NCBI GenBank assembly: GCA_031216445.1
Contig: CM062214.1
Span: 19,335,001 to 19,399,000 of the forward strand
DNA from: Lateolabrax maculatus
Taxonomy: Eukaryota > Chordata > Actinopteri > Acropomatiformes > Lateolabracidae
DNA length: 64,000 nucleotides
Direction of reading: 5' to 3'
Shown: positions 1-13,916 of the stretch, in pieces
Numbering within the stretch: the first letter of the stretch is position 1
Layout of the letters: the number at the start of each line of letters is the position of its first letter
Made by a program: the position numbers and the translations under genes
Notes under the pieces: model-generated
What the model saw: the letters and a program-made list of their open reading frames with translations, nothing else
Databases searched by the model: none
What the model was told of the DNA's origin: nothing

Positions 1-1137
1 CCAGGAGGAAAGAGCCCCCCAGCTAATGGAAAAAAGGAAGAGAGACACTAGTAAGACAAAACAGAAATTGGATGCGTTTAAAAAATTAATGGGAACTCAG
101 AGGATAGCTCCATATCCTCTCTGGCACACAAAACATTCAACAAGATGTCATATAATGGAAAATAAATGTGTGCTTTTTTCCAGGAAAAAATACCGGTAAT
201 GCAAATGCCTAAAAGGTTGGGGTGAGAGTTTAGGGCAGATAAAAGGCTGGATATCTACAGAGCCATAATGCCTCGGTGGGGGGTGGGTGGAGAAATCTAC
301 CCTGCTGCAACTAACCCACCCACCTGCTTAAGAAATGCACAGCACTGCAGCCTCCATCCTCTCCCATCCTCCCTTTCACCAAAACCCCTATCTGCAGCCA
401 CAGTTGGGTGACTCATGTGATTAAGAAAAAAAGGTATTTAGGTGAAAGAGATCTGAGCCTTATACACTTCTACCACAATCCCCTTCTTCCTGTCATGGGG
501 AGAGACCTGGGCTTCTGCAAATGAAGGCCACTTCATCTTAGAGGCAGAGGTTGTGATATAAGGAGAGTCTGTAGCCATTTTGAAAGCTCATTGGGCTTTG
601 AAAAATGCTGTTGTGTTACATGAGTGTGAAATGGCCATGGAAAGAAAAAGAGGATCGGCAGTGTAAAGCAGTGGTTGTTATTGAGTGATGCTAACAGCTA
701 GATTCATTCTGTGCTCTACTGGATGCATTATTACCCCAGCCTTGAACAACCATGTCTGAGAAGAGTCTCTAAAAGGTTTGGTTGCGCTTAATAAAGCAGA
801 AAAAGAGACAAACCTTCTTCCTCCGAACCCCCCCCCCCCTTTAACAGGCTCAGACTAACAGGATTACCCTTGATTGTCTGATCAAGACTGATAAACTCAG
901 GTGCCAGTCACAAAGTCTTCATGGCACAGTGCCTCAGATGTGTGTCAGCACACTAAAATCTAATCAAAAGAGAATTTGATAGAATCAAGATTGCCTCCCT
1001 CTAATGAAATGCAAATGTGGCTCCATTAGTCGGTCGGGCAGGGGGCGGCCAGAGGCCCATTTTAAATGATTAGATTGACACTAACTTCAGAGATAGCCAG
1101 ATTAAGTGTCTTTGAGAAAGAGATGAAAAATACTTAC
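1..1137 (-). other. tspan18: tspan18 intron after the first coding exon (partial)
   Basis: This begins with the donor GTAAGT at 1137 and runs off the left edge. I see no further tetraspanin exon in it; the next one should carry the TM1 end, the small extracellular loop and TM2. It holds a C12 run near 828-839 and a GC-rich patch near 1035-1055 containing GGGCGG. Nothing else is recognisable. Confidence 0.7.
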
Positions 1138-1233
1138 AAAGATGAGGAAATTGAAGACAAACATGAGGTACTTGATGCAGCTGAGACAGTCCCCCTCCAT
1201 GGTTGTCCCCCGTGCTGAAGCCTCTCCCTGCCC
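1138..1233 (-). CDS. tspan18: Tetraspanin-18, first coding exon (5'UTR end plus codons 1-21; partial gene)
   Basis: Read on the minus strand, a pyrimidine-rich acceptor ending TTTGCTTTCAG precedes 33 nt of 5'UTR, then an ATG at 1200-1198 in good Kozak context (ACAACCATGG), then 21 codons to TTT|GTAAGT. The peptide starts MEGDCLSC and runs through KYLMFVFNFLIF. This is the N-terminal tail and first half of TM1 of TSPAN18, nearly identical to what I recall of the human protein. Cys5 and Cys8 are the usual juxtamembrane palmitoylation candidates. The exon ends in phase 0, as tetraspanin first coding exons do. TSPAN18 is a four-pass membrane protein; the mammalian protein is reported to partner Orai1 in endothelial cells (family knowledge, not seen here). 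The rest of TM1, both loops and TM2-TM4 lie beyond the left edge. The paralogue (tspan18a or b) cannot be decided. Confidence 0.93.
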
Positions 1234-1397
1234 CTGAAAGCAAACAACATAAAACATAAAACGTGCCACTTAATGAATCCTGCCAAACGGTCACAGAATT
1301 CTCGTTCTCCTGCACTTTCAACAGGCATTCAGATGAAACTGCCAAGAAAATAATACTCTGCAAAAACCTGCTCACATTTTTAATGAGTTCTGCCACT

Positions 1398-1399
<2 letters not shown>

Positions 1400-1473
<74 letters not shown>
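1400..1473. repeat. (AC)37 microsatellite
   Basis: Uninterrupted AC dinucleotides for about 74 bp, followed by an imperfect ATACAC tail. It lies in the tspan18 5' intron about 165 bp upstream, in transcript sense, of the first coding exon. Confidence 0.98.
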
Positions 1474-1478
<5 letters not shown>

Positions 1479-2789
1479 AGGCCCGTCAGTTCATTTGGTC
1501 TCATTTCAGCTGAAAATCCTTGTTTTTATCCCCTCAAGCGCACTGTACCAGCTATAGTTTCTCAGCAATCCCTAAGTAACTACAAGTTTGGGCTACACAA
1601 TGTCATCCCAACCTGACACAACTCATCTCACCACACACCGTGACAACTTATGTAATTTTAAAATGTGCTTTCACAGTCAGATGGCCGGATTCCCAATCAG
1701 CACTTTCTGTTTCTGGACAGATGGGGTCCCTGGGTTCAGTGTGACTCGAGGGGCTGTCTATCGGAGAGCATTTTAAGGATATGAGTCGTGACTGGGGCTC
1801 CATGTGCATTAACTGACAACGTATATGGCCTACCCTATGGGGCTTCTTCTTCTTAATGTAATGAGAGGCAGGAGCCCTGTGCTCCCTTCAGCCAACCCTC
1901 TATCTGACATAAACACACTTTTCCTGATGAGGGCCCATCCTAGAAGCACTCCTGGTTAATGAAGAACGCCTCTCCTGCATTGGGAGACAACATGGGTGTC
2001 TCAGTGTCCATGACCCTGTTTATTTATATATTGGATGCACCACAAAGCCTTCATTGGAGCATTTGTTTAACCTACCAAGCTGAATATGAACAAAATTTTC
2101 TCCTCAGGGACAACAGGAATTGTCTAAGGAATCATCTCTACATATTCTGCAAAAACTGAAGTGGAAACAATCTGTGGGGCAGCTATAATTGCAGTCTCAG
2201 TCAAGGAAGAATTAATTATTTGGCAGAAACCAACCAGCACTCTTTGCTTTGTAGTTGTGATTATTAATTTGTTCTCCCATAGTGATAGCCAGGATTGCGG
2301 ATTGGTACCACACAGATTAAAAAGCGATTCCTCTGAAGAATTGTAAATAGGTTCATACAACTATGCAGCTACACACTGCCCCTAATTGAAAAAAGTTAAA
2401 CTGGCTTTTTTTCCACTTATTTTGTCTGTACTTTGCAGCATGTCCGTCAAGTGCTATCTCATAATCTTCAGTCCGATGTGTCAGATGACTCCTCTGGCAG
2501 ATCACTTCTCTGAGGCATCTCTGCTTTGAATCCTGTCCATCTTTAAAGGGGCTCGGCTGTCGCTCAAATGTGTCGCACATCAGCCTTGACCCTTTCGCCC
2601 CTTCGACTAGGAAATTCACATTTTCAGGTAAAATAAACCATAATCTCCCCAAACCACTGTCTGCTCCACACAAGAACTGCTCAACTGGTTGCTGCAATTA
2701 TTTTACATAGAAGTATGTAAATTGTGCAAATAGTAAAGTCATAACCCATATCTTTTTCTAGTCTGTTTTTCCCTTATTGTTTTTGCTCG

Positions 2790-2910
2790 CACTGTTTGCC
2801 TTCCCCTCTGCTTTTAATTTCATTGTGCTGTGAGCTCCAGAGAAAGTTTTTTTTTTTGCCTCATTGTAAGCTTGTGTAAGTTGCCGTGACAATAAAATTT
2901 AACAATACGA
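2790..2910 (+). repeat. Possible retroelement 3' tail (TTCATTGT ... GACAATAAAA)
   Basis: The segment reads TTTAATTTCATTGTGCTG, then after a T-run TTGCCGTGACAATAAAATTT. It resembles the tails of non-LTR retroelements that end in a short stem plus CAATAAA. It has no open frame and no visible target-site duplication. The call rests on resemblance only. Confidence 0.25.
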
Positions 2911-5900
2911 AAGATGTGAAGGCAGTCTTTGTCTGCTGTGGGAGCCAGTTAACATAGAATGAGAACATTTCCTCCCATCACCAGCCTGAGGGGCTTATCA
3001 TTTTTTCCACTCCTCTCCTCCCCAGACCCAGGGAAATTGATTTAGAGCTACGGTTAAACAGCTCCTCTAAATCATAATGATATGCTTAGGTATTGATCAC
3101 CCTCCTAGTGGTACTCTGAGAGCAACCAACAGCCTCATTGCCTGAGATGGGTTTTAATTAACCCCTCCCTTTCTTAAGCCCCACTGAAAGGCCTAATAAG
3201 GGCACGGGAGGTCTTAATTGAGATTTGCATACATTACAGTCTCACAGAAAAAAGCATCAGAAAAGGCCCTCTCTTATCCCTCCCGCTCTCCACTGTTAGT
3301 CCTGGGCCCCAATGAAGAGTGCAAACTGTATTTATTGGAGCAGGGGATGAAGAGGTGGAATTAGGAGGGGGAGGAAGGGGAGGAAGAGGTCGGCTGGAAA
3401 AACTCTCAGGGCTTAGCTCAAAACTCATTCTCCAAACAAAATGTCTGATTTCTCTTCCAGCTTCACCCTTTTGCTCTTCGCTCCCATCTCAGGGTCAAAC
3501 CAACTGTCAGATCTGGAGCCAATTTTCTTTTCTGCATTAAAATGCATTGGATGCTTCAGAATGAAGTGGACTTTATGGGCCTAGCCAGCCTCCAAATAAC
3601 AAGCCTATGGTGCAAACCAGCATAATATAAATCAAACTGCCACAGAGACCCAGGAGAAAGTGCAGAGTAAACAAACCGGTCTTTCCCATGACTCCCATGG
3701 GATCCCAGGTCCTCATCGATCACGGCCCAGCCGTGGAGATCAGAACGCTAGTCTCTCTGAATATTCTGCAGAGTACATTATGTAGACAAGAGAAACGTGC
3801 TTCACACCCCAGGAACTGCAACAACAACATCAACAAATTACTCCTAGATTAAAAGCAGATCTTCCTCAGGTGTGCCGCTTTGCTAAGCCAGCAATGTGTC
3901 AAGATAATGACTTTTGTGGCCTTGTGTTTGTTTACACTAGCAAAAAAAAAACACCCATTATAAACATACATGACACACACAGTAGTAAGGAATAAAGCAC
4001 TGCTTCAGTTGCAGACAATGTGTTTCTTAGCTGGAAATACTGTGTGTATGTCCTCAATCTGACAATCTGAGTGGCAGTCTTTGCCCTAAGGTATTCAGTA
4101 AATGCCAACTCCATCTACGTCTGCAGCGTCTCCCATTACTGACATCATGAAATGCCACACAGCACTAAGATCCCATTGTTTACTCTTGGCGAAGACTGAG
4201 CCACAGACAGTTTGGGTTGTGGAGCTTGGCATGGTTGAGTTTGATAGTGGATTAATGAGAGCTGATCCTAAATCAACTTCACAGTACCGACAAAAGCAAG
4301 AGCTCGGTAATGAGGGCAATCCCATCTGACCTAAATTCTTCCCAGTATGAGGATGAGGAATTCTGAAACACTGCTCGAGGGCCTTTTTTCATACTAACTC
4401 AGAAAACCAGAGGTCTACATGGCTGGCATCTACACAATCAACCATGATGGTCATGTCAACTCACTGTAATTAAAAGATAAGGAAGACATGGCCCTGTATT
4501 GTGAGTGTTCCATATATAAATAGTACACCCTTGGGTGGTTCTCCTTGAAGTTGACACTTTCTGCAGGATTAATGAAGTGTCCGTATTCCCCTGCTCCACT
4601 GGCCACCGCCCAGGACAAATGGATCAGCACGACAAGGACACTGTGTCTGCTCTTCGCCAAACTGTCGCCACCCTCCACCGCCCCACCCGATAACCAGCCA
4701 ATTCACTTCATCTTGAGCATGAGCCTGCTTAACAAAAAAAAATTAATACTGAAACCCTGTTGAGATTATAAGGGTTGGAGCTTGACCTCCTTAAATGTCA
4801 TTGACCCTCTAAATGATCACCTGTAGTTGAACCCTTGGGGACGGCACATTTCGTCCTCTGGCTCCCTGATGCAGCTGGAGCAGGCATGTTGTTCCATCTA
4901 CTGTGTGCCACTCTAATGCTCTCTACGGAGTGCGCCAATACCCTTTGACAATGACAATAAGGGACCTCACACATGCCACATCACCCTTTATCTCAATTAA
5001 AAATCCATTTTCATATTTCTCCATGACTTCCTAAATCAGCCGCAGCAAGTAAACACCCCAAAAATCCGAATAAAGACAGGCTCCTCTGGCAGTGAGCAGG
5101 GCTCCCCTGAGGCGCACCATGTCCCTTAATGAACCTCCAATTAGGAGAGAATGAGCCCTGGGCTGTGCTGTCACACTGAGGAGCTTTGAAGTGTACTGAA
5201 TGCTAAGCAGCTATAGCACTGTATGCTGCTTTAGAGGGCATACAGCTCGCAGACAACAGGGAACAACCAGATAGAGAAAGTAACTCAAAGGCAGCCCAGC
5301 ACACAGTGTGTGTGGGTGTAGCTCACACAGAGAGCAGAGCGTGGAAACTCAGCCGGGTTAGGAAGTTCAAGAAACTGCTAGGCTTGCAGCAAATGTCCCT
5401 ATGTTGGTTAGATGCTTGGGTGGAGACATACAAATACTCTACCCTCAGGCAAGCTTAGCTTAATGACTTTTCACAGTACATATATATAGGTGGTGAACAT
5501 TTTCAGCTTCTGCACATTATGGGCACTGCTAGTTCACCACAAAAAAGTGAACAGTCTCTGAAGAATTTGCTCTGCCTTGCAAAGCCATTTATCATTTCGG
5601 CCCATTGTTCCTATACGTGCTGCGACTCCAAAGCAGTTCTTATCTGAGCCTGTGAGTGTCGCTCTCCTGACCCCGTCCATTGGGAATGAGATTGGGTGAA
5701 CCCCTCTGGGCAGAAGTCGTCTGACCAGGCAGCTGACACACTCCTGAACAACAGGCTGATTAACCAGAGAAGACTCCCAGGATGAACAAATGCGCAGTCA
5801 GAAACAGACCGGCCATGTGTTGTCAACAGCACTGCAGGCCACATTCTTGACATCCAAACTGGGCGCACATCCAGCTGTTAGGTCAGTACTAACAGTTGCT

Positions 5901-8900
5901 AATACTCCTACAGTGAAATCGATTTTCCTTCTCCTTAGATAAGAAAGATTGGAACGGTGAAGGGCATTGATAGCTTCTTGGTTAACTCGAGCAGAGGACA
6001 TGTGATAGAGATGAGCAGATTTTGGCTTCTATTGAACGCTAGTGTGTGTGTGATCCTCGCTCTCTCAAAGCAGGGATTCTCATTTAATTGTGTCGGCACC
6101 TCTATCTGGCTGAGTGAAGATACAAACTGGCTGCGTGGGGCTGGATCAATACCAGGCCCAGGCACATGGTCAATGATGCATTGATCCCCTGGAGTTCCAG
6201 CTCTTAGTCCGCTGGTTGTCTGGCAGTAAGGGTATGTGGTAGCTACAATGAACACATAAACACTTCTGCACCGCCGCCTGTTAAGACTCAGCTCGGGCTT
6301 TTCCCATGGGTTTGCTTTGGAGGATGACACATTGCCATTGGGGCTTTCCACAAAAAAATGAGTTATAACTCAATTCAAAACTAAATGCTTAATAATTGAT
6401 GTGACGAAAACAGGGGGGATTATTTCCCTGCAATCCTACATCCTTCTTTCGTTGTTCTCTCTTTACTGGTGTTATCTGCAAGTTCCCACAATCTTAGCCA
6501 ACGTCCTCATATTTTGTCAGAGTCATGAGGAGTGGAGTAAATCCTAGTTCCTTGCTTGACAAAAAGTTTAAAGAATCCAATCAATAGTCTCACCAACTCG
6601 ACTTTGACCAGTGTTTGACCCCCAGGCAAGAGACAATTAAAATGTTGGTGATGTTCTCTCTGGGCGTTGTTTTAAACACTGTTCCAAGTTGAGGTTGTTG
6701 TCTTTATCAAATATCCACAGAAAGAGGGTTTACAGCACAGATGGCCTCGGCAGAAGTAAACAATGGGAGATTTAAAGAAAGACCTCAGGGGACTGAACAC
6801 AAAAGGACATTTAGGAGCATGGAACATGCGCGGAAGCACAAACTACACAGCGACTCACACAACAGTGCTCTAAATGTGCACTACCATGAAACAAATAAGC
6901 AGAGTTGTGACTTTCTCGTGGCTCAAATACACAATTTGGTGAAATCCTTGGGGTTGTTTTTAGCACATGTTGGAATCTTGCCAGCCCCCAAATAAGGACA
7001 CTGGTCTCCAGGGCAACCTGGATATGGGGTGAGAGTGGCCTTTGTCTGCAGTGCAGGGTTTGCCATCTCCACTTAGCACTAGTTCCTGTTAGAAAACAAA
7101 GGGGAGCAGAGCCGAGCACTTTACGACAGGGGGACAGCTTGGCCAGCCATTTGTCGAATGAGCGATCACTGTTCCAAGGCCATATGTTGAGCTTGAAAAG
7201 TTTGAATACAGCTTGTTCCCCCATGTAGACCTAGAAGCTGTTTCATCGCTTACTGATGGCTCTGAAAGCTGAAACTTCATACCTTCAGCTAAAGTTCAAC
7301 TACAGACAAAGAAAAACAGCAAAAGGAACAGTGTAACCTAATTTGTGTTACAGACTGGGGTTTCAAGCGCAATGCAAAGATTAAAAACAAAGCCTTGAGG
7401 ATAAGGCGTGTGAATGTTTGTGTTTTTGTGGGAGCCTGAGATGAAAGAGATACCCACATATATTGGAGGTCCCACTGCAAATAACAACTTCATAGAAGTA
7501 AAGCAGAAGTGTGTTGATGCCTTTGCATGAACAGCGTAGCTGAAAATTCCTTTATCGCGGCTTGTAATTTGCTGCAGTGGAAGCACCTTGTACTGTATGT
7601 GGTTATTAATGCGACTGTGTGATTATGGAGCAATTGGTTGAGATCATGATTGCTTAAAGGACTTTTCACAGAACAAAGAATCATTTTGGTTTATCGCAAC
7701 TTCTTTTCATTTATATTTAACAAAATTAATCTCACCCCAAGGTCCATTTAGTAGCTGTTCTGGAGCTTTTAATTCTATCAAACGATCTTACTCAGCAGAT
7801 GGAGTTTGCCCAGTTGCAATTGTGGATGTTAAAATGTCCAGTTCCAGCTTAATAATATGTACTGATTATGATGACACAATTTGATTATATTTTCTTTTTT
7901 TATTGAAGTGATTGCTGGGATTGCTACAATTTAGAACGACAAGGCAACAAACATACAGCAAGCAGTCAATGAGCTAACAGTTAGGATTATCTAAACCACT
8001 TTATTTAAAAGGTAAAAATTTAAAGTGAACTCTCAGAATTTTGGTAAAATGCCTCATTGCAAAGGAAATTGGATACTATGTAAGTAGGTTTACCAGGAGG
8101 GAAACTGTATTGTGTTTATTATGTTTATACCTGACAGTTTAGGTAATAATTTTATTTTCCCTTTTCTCTACCAAATTGGTGTGAACTGGTAACTCTTGTT
8201 TTAGCAGTGTCCCCATGTCTCAGCTACGCATCAGGTGAGTACTGTACAATCATATTATTACCAATAGAAATCATGTCCAAAACTCAGAGGACAAAACCTA
8301 AATTGTAATAAAACTAAGTCAGTTCTCTTAAAATTAAAAATGACTCAACAATCTGGTTATAATCTTACATGTCACTTGCACATGCAACACACATTTGTCT
8401 GGTTGGCTGCGTTTATGGTTATGTGCTATGACTGATTACAGCTGATGTGTCTGGGTCTAAACTCCCCTTTAACCTCTCAATCTATACATGTCTGCTACTC
8501 AGCCGTGCCAGGAATACTAATGTTATAAATGCCAATGCAAATCAGAGGCTAACAAAGACCAGTGCTGGCCTGCTGTGATGGTAAAGGGACAAAAGCACTT
8601 GTCTGCCTGTTCTCAGGAAATGTTTCACCCACCGGCTCTCGCCTTCACCGTGCCTCCTGTTGACGGTAACAATGGCTTTGCGCCTGTGCTGTCAGCATTT
8701 TACAGAAAAGTGTCTGTCAATAAGCTCTTTTTGCTGTCTCGTTCACTGATTTAACATGTGTCGATTGGAGTGGAATTACTGCTGGATTTGGTGGAAATCA
8801 TTCATGCCCCTCCGCCCCCGTTACAGAGGCTGAGGGAAAACCAAGGGCAGAAAATGTGTTTCAAGCAGGAAAATGGACTGAAGATATGAGTTGGGGGTTT

Positions 8901-11900
8901 TCTTCAAGACCGTGTGTGCTTTGTTTATAGATAAAATACTACCATACCATGTGTATCTCCTTGTGTCTCTTCTTTGTTCAGATGAAGTTGATGATGTCTC
9001 TTGGTTTTCTCTCCTCTCCTGTTTTCATGGGCTGTTAGACAAAAGCACAAAGGAAGAAGCAGAGGTCAAGACTGAGCTGTGGAGATGAATAAACAGTGAG
9101 GCACCTGGAAGGAGACAGAAAAGTGGCACATTTGTCTTGGTGTGCGTGATTCATTTAAGCAGAATAAGACTGCGAGCTTGGAAAAAAAGAAAATAAAATT
9201 CTAGGACACTTAAAATGACAGAGTTTGCATTTATTATGTATGAAGCACTCGCTCCCAGCAGTGAGCTAATTTAAGGCTGCAACAGTGTTTTATCTGTTTG
9301 AATATTTCACTTCTCAACTGGAAGGCAAAATTAACAAGGAAAGAACAAAAACATTTTTAAAAGTACTGCCTTTAATAGTAGCAGTCCAAGCCTGTGTTCT
9401 GGGCAGGTATCATTTCAATGTCTGGCTTGAGGTAACAGAATCTGTGTACCTCACTTGGTTAATTATCCTTAAATAGAAGACCCACCACACCACAGTCTCC
9501 TCATACAGCTTCTGACCTTGATGAGCACCTGAACTTATGCATTATTCAAAGAAAGAACACTTGCTTTCTTACCAGACGTCAGTGGCTTTAACTGTCAATG
9601 TACGATACATTTCCAACCAAGTGTGTCTAATGACCATAAATGCTTTAAACTTTTTCCTGTTTCTATGCTGCTTTGCCACAAGTGTCTCCCAGCTGAAAAT
9701 AATGATATAGCAATGAGAGCCAATTAAACTGCTGGAATTCCAGCCTCGATGTGCAAAAACAGTCAGCAGCATGGTTTTGACTGACAATACTTTGGAGCTG
9801 GTTTCAAAGCACTGGCACTGACAACTACAGCATCAAATATGGCAAGACCTGCCTACGGAGGCATGAACAGCATGCAGCTCTTGCCACATTAGATGGTGAA
9901 ATACAGGCAGGATATTCTCATTCTGACAGGGGCTGGGGATGGAGAATATCCCTAGAGTATTCTGGCTGATAGAACCAGCCACATCATCCCACTGACACAC
10001 CATATTGCCAGCAGACATCAGATTCACCAGGACACAGAACCCAACTGACAGTGCGGCAACACACCATCCCCCATACAGAATACAGGCCTTCTGATTACAT
10101 CTAGAAAAGGCAATCAAAGCCTGAGTGAGGAAACGGACAAATCTGACAAGTGGGGAGATGCACTGGAATGATACACTCCCTTATCACAGAGCCTTGAATT
10201 CAGACACTAAGCACATGCTCAGGGAATCACTAACATCTCCACAGTGGCTACACATGCATGCATGAGCTGAAGGATGGAACTTGTTCGAAGAAGTCATCTA
10301 CAAAATATTCACCATATGGCTTAACAAACATATCCCCAAGCAATGCAACACTATAATCCTTTCCAATTTGTTTCAGTCTATTACAACAGCAGCAGATAGA
10401 TACATAATCGACTTCCTCATGTCTGTAATACAGTCCTGAGCAGTGGAGTGGCCAAATTTTATCCTGAAGCCTGTTGCAGAGGTAGTCTCTCCTGGACCCC
10501 TGTTTAGAGAGCTATTAGCTGGTGGAGAGCAACAGTGGTGAGGGTGTACATTATTTTTTGGTTTCCATGGAAACCTTTTCACTGGAAAGTGGAGCACCAA
10601 TAGGATCGCCGAGCCTCATTGAATCGGTTATGGGGGTGAGAACAGAGATCAGCGCAGACGGCTGAAAAAGCACAACAATAGGACAAACCCTCGAGGGAGA
10701 CTATAAAGGCCAGGCCACTGAGGGTCCAACAAAGCGGGGAACGACTCAACGCTACAGAAAAGGTTTCATCTACATCCGCTCAATGGCTTTTCTTTTAAAT
10801 AAATCTCTCTCGACAACCAGTCATTGACATTTAAGCTCACAAGTACTGTGGGCAATTTAAGCATCAAGGCAGCAACTAATTGATTAGGCTCTGCGGATAT
10901 TTCAGGCTCTGACAATATTATTGCATCACCAACATCCATCCTGTGTGTAACATAGTAGCACATTATAAATGATGCACTTCTACATACAGTCTGTACTGTA
11001 GTTACCCACCGCAGTCTAGTTCCCAATAGCGATAACAGAGGAAACTGCAATGGCCATAAAGGAATAAGAGGAGTGAGGGGGTCAGTGTGCTTCTCAAGAT
11101 CGTCAAACAGTGTCCCACCTTGGTAGTGGGGGGCTCGATCAACTGTTGTAAATTTTTTCAAAACTGACTGTACATCCATTGTACATCTGATTGTACTGAC
11201 TATCAGTACCATCTACTTCACATAGCAATTGGTGCGTATAGTAGAGGTCTTCAAGGGTCTACTTAGTTCTGAGGATTACAGACCTGATCTGTGGAACCTA
11301 AATCAGACCAGACTTTAATCTAGTATAATCTAAAACCTGGGTAGATCTAAATGAATCCGAGCATCACATGCCACATCATAATCACAGCATGATTTTCGGA
11401 ATCAGTATCAGTAGCCTATGAAAATGATTTAAATGACGATTACTACTACCCAGTTGGCTGCATATAGTTTTGTTTTTGGTGCAGTAGGTGAAACTAGGAT
11501 TTCATGCTGCGGCGGTGTTGGTGTTCTCCCTATATTGGGCTGTGTTGGGGTCGACCACTTTTATATTTTGTATTTTCTTAGGTCTGACTGTGCTCGGGTC
11601 CCCCTCAGATAGGGTTAGTAATTTATGTATGTTGGGTTTAGGTAGGTTTTTCTCCTCTGACCGCAGGCTTTTCACCATGTCTTCGAATGTGGCCATAAAC
11701 ACTTTTGCCTTCAAACTTCTGATCTGACGTCACACAAACTTGTTTGTTTTGAGCATACCCTTGCCTTTACTATATATGTGCTAATGGCTAGGGAGTCATC
11801 ATTTGTGTTTTCTCTTTGCCTCCATAAGTTAGCTCATCCTGCCAATCAGGCGGGCAACCTTGACTGAAATGTCAGAGGTCAGTGAACAGAAGGGAGTTTG

Positions 11901-13627
11901 ATCAGTGACACTTCCTCTGGGGACAGGAAGTGAACAGGAAGACGAGGGAGGAAGTGACAATTCTTCCATCTACACCTCACAGCTGGGTTTGACCTCAATT
12001 TCTCACCAGTGTTGACAAAAGCAAACCTCTGAGCTGTGGAGGCAACTCCAAATTTAGAGATAATGACCTATGGGGCCTTTTACGCCTGAATCAATCCTTT
12101 ATAAAAAACACTTAATAAAAGGAAAAAACAACTCTAGATGTCAACTCTCCCAGGTGATCTCCAAGCAAATTCTGACATATGAGTCCATATAATCATGTGA
12201 TAATGTTATAGAAATGGGAAAGAGGCTAATTGTCAGCAGTCACATATCTCCTGAACGGCTACTTTATGAGGGTAATACTGAGCAAGAATTATCGCCTTAC
12301 CCTATCTGGATTTATCGATCTAACAGTGTGAGCCAACCACCAGAGATAAAGATAAACCTGATCAGAGGACATCACTCAATTAAACATTCATTTTCTCTCC
12401 TCTCAGGTCACAGCTAACCCACTGCTTTCTTTGTTCTCTGCACTACAGTAGGTGCACTCGGGGGTTACACACCAGATAAGAGTGTATTCACTCATTTGGT
12501 GGGCACAATTGTTCCAGATAAAAGATGCAGATTTAATTCATTACGCAGTCATCAGTTTTCTCAGTGTAAATTGTTTTGGGCTAAATGGAAACCTGAAAAG
12601 AATGCAGCCCCTGGAGATGTGTTTGGAGGGTGCTATTTTGATGCTGATGAAAGCTGACACTGTGTCCACCTCTTTGGTATGTCAGCGGCAAACATTAGCC
12701 AGGCCCCTTCTCTTTGTAGCAGGTTCCTCAGGCAGCAGCCCGCATCTCTCACCTCTACAAAGATGCCCTAATCAAAGAACAGTGAGAAGTGTCTTACACA
12801 GACCCTTTCAAACATCTGCAACCTGATTCTATAATTACACAACACCAACTTCTCTCTAGTGACACCATGATAAAAAACAGAAACCGAACTACTTGTTGTT
12901 ATTTTCTTTAACCCATGTCTGTCTAACTTAACTAGCTGCCTCGTACACCACCACACCTTCACCATACTTCCCAGGCCCCAATGGCCCCCTTGTCTCTGAG
13001 GAGCCAGGGGCCTGGGGGGCATCACAACACTGCTTTGAAGTCGAGCGATTAAAGAGGAAAGACCTGTCGAATTGGGATGATGGGGCTAAGGTTGGAAGAG
13101 GGGGAGGATCAGTACGAGGGACAGGAAAGGCTGTGAATACTGAGAGCTCAGGCCCCCGTGGGATACAATTAAGAGCAAGGCTTTTTTAGTGAGGGTTACA
13201 AAAACACAGCAAGGATACCAGCAGTGCAGCCTTCCAAGCCAAGGTAAGAGTTCATTAATACATAGACAGAAGGGGCTAGGGCTGTTAAACTCTCGCCAGT
13301 TTGTATACCGACTCCCCCACCCACAGGCCCCGCGAGCTGACGAACAGCCGCATGATAACCATTTCCATCCCTGTTAAATCCTAAAGCCCAGTAAAGCTTG
13401 AGAATCGTGCAGCTTACTACTCACAGAGCCTCCAACTTAGAGAGGAATTGAGATGAAGATCCAGGCTGCCTGCAAAAAGAGGGCGTTTGCATATAGATAG
13501 AGTCCTCCCTCAGGATGTTTTGTTTGCTGAAAATATTACTCAGAAGACAACACACTTGATTTGTAGTCAAGTCAAATTAGAAGATAAAAAGACAATTAAA
13601 TGTTTTTATGAAAAACGTTTTGGCTAG

Positions 13628-13916
13628 ACTAGAGCTGAGAACAAATATAGAACAAATAGAGAACAAATTATTGACTAATGTGGCAATTATTTTGTCAATT
13701 ACTAGATTAATTGTTGGTCTATAAGATTTAAAAAAAAATGTGCAAAATGCAAGTCACATTTTCCGAGGTCTTCAAATTGCTTGTTTTATCCAGCCAACAG
13801 TTCCAAAACCAAAACTTTGTTTGCATTTATGCTTGAACAATTAATCGATTATCGAAATAGTTGCCAATTCATTTTCTGTTGGTCAAATAATTGATTAGTC
13901 GACTACTCGTTTCAAA
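13628..13916. repeat. Dispersed AT-rich teleost repeat, family A (full-length-like copy)
   Basis: It starts AGAGCTGAGAACAAA and ends GATTAGTCGACTACTCGTTTCA, with AACAATTAATCGATTATCG inside. Related copies or fragments occur at about 21706-21749, 29971-30290, 39099-39441, 52381-52487, 54869-55335 and 58768-58905. Shared blocks include GTTGGTCTATAA, CCAACAGTTCCAAA/CAGTCCAAA and TTAATCGATTATC. I recognise it as a very common non-coding repeat in percomorph fish with MITE-like, TTAAT-rich inverted ends; I cannot give a Repbase name. Confidence 0.75.

Noticed and set aside
10766..11212. 148-codon minus-strand open frame
   Set aside because: No family match that I can make and no splice context on the tspan18 strand; treated as chance.
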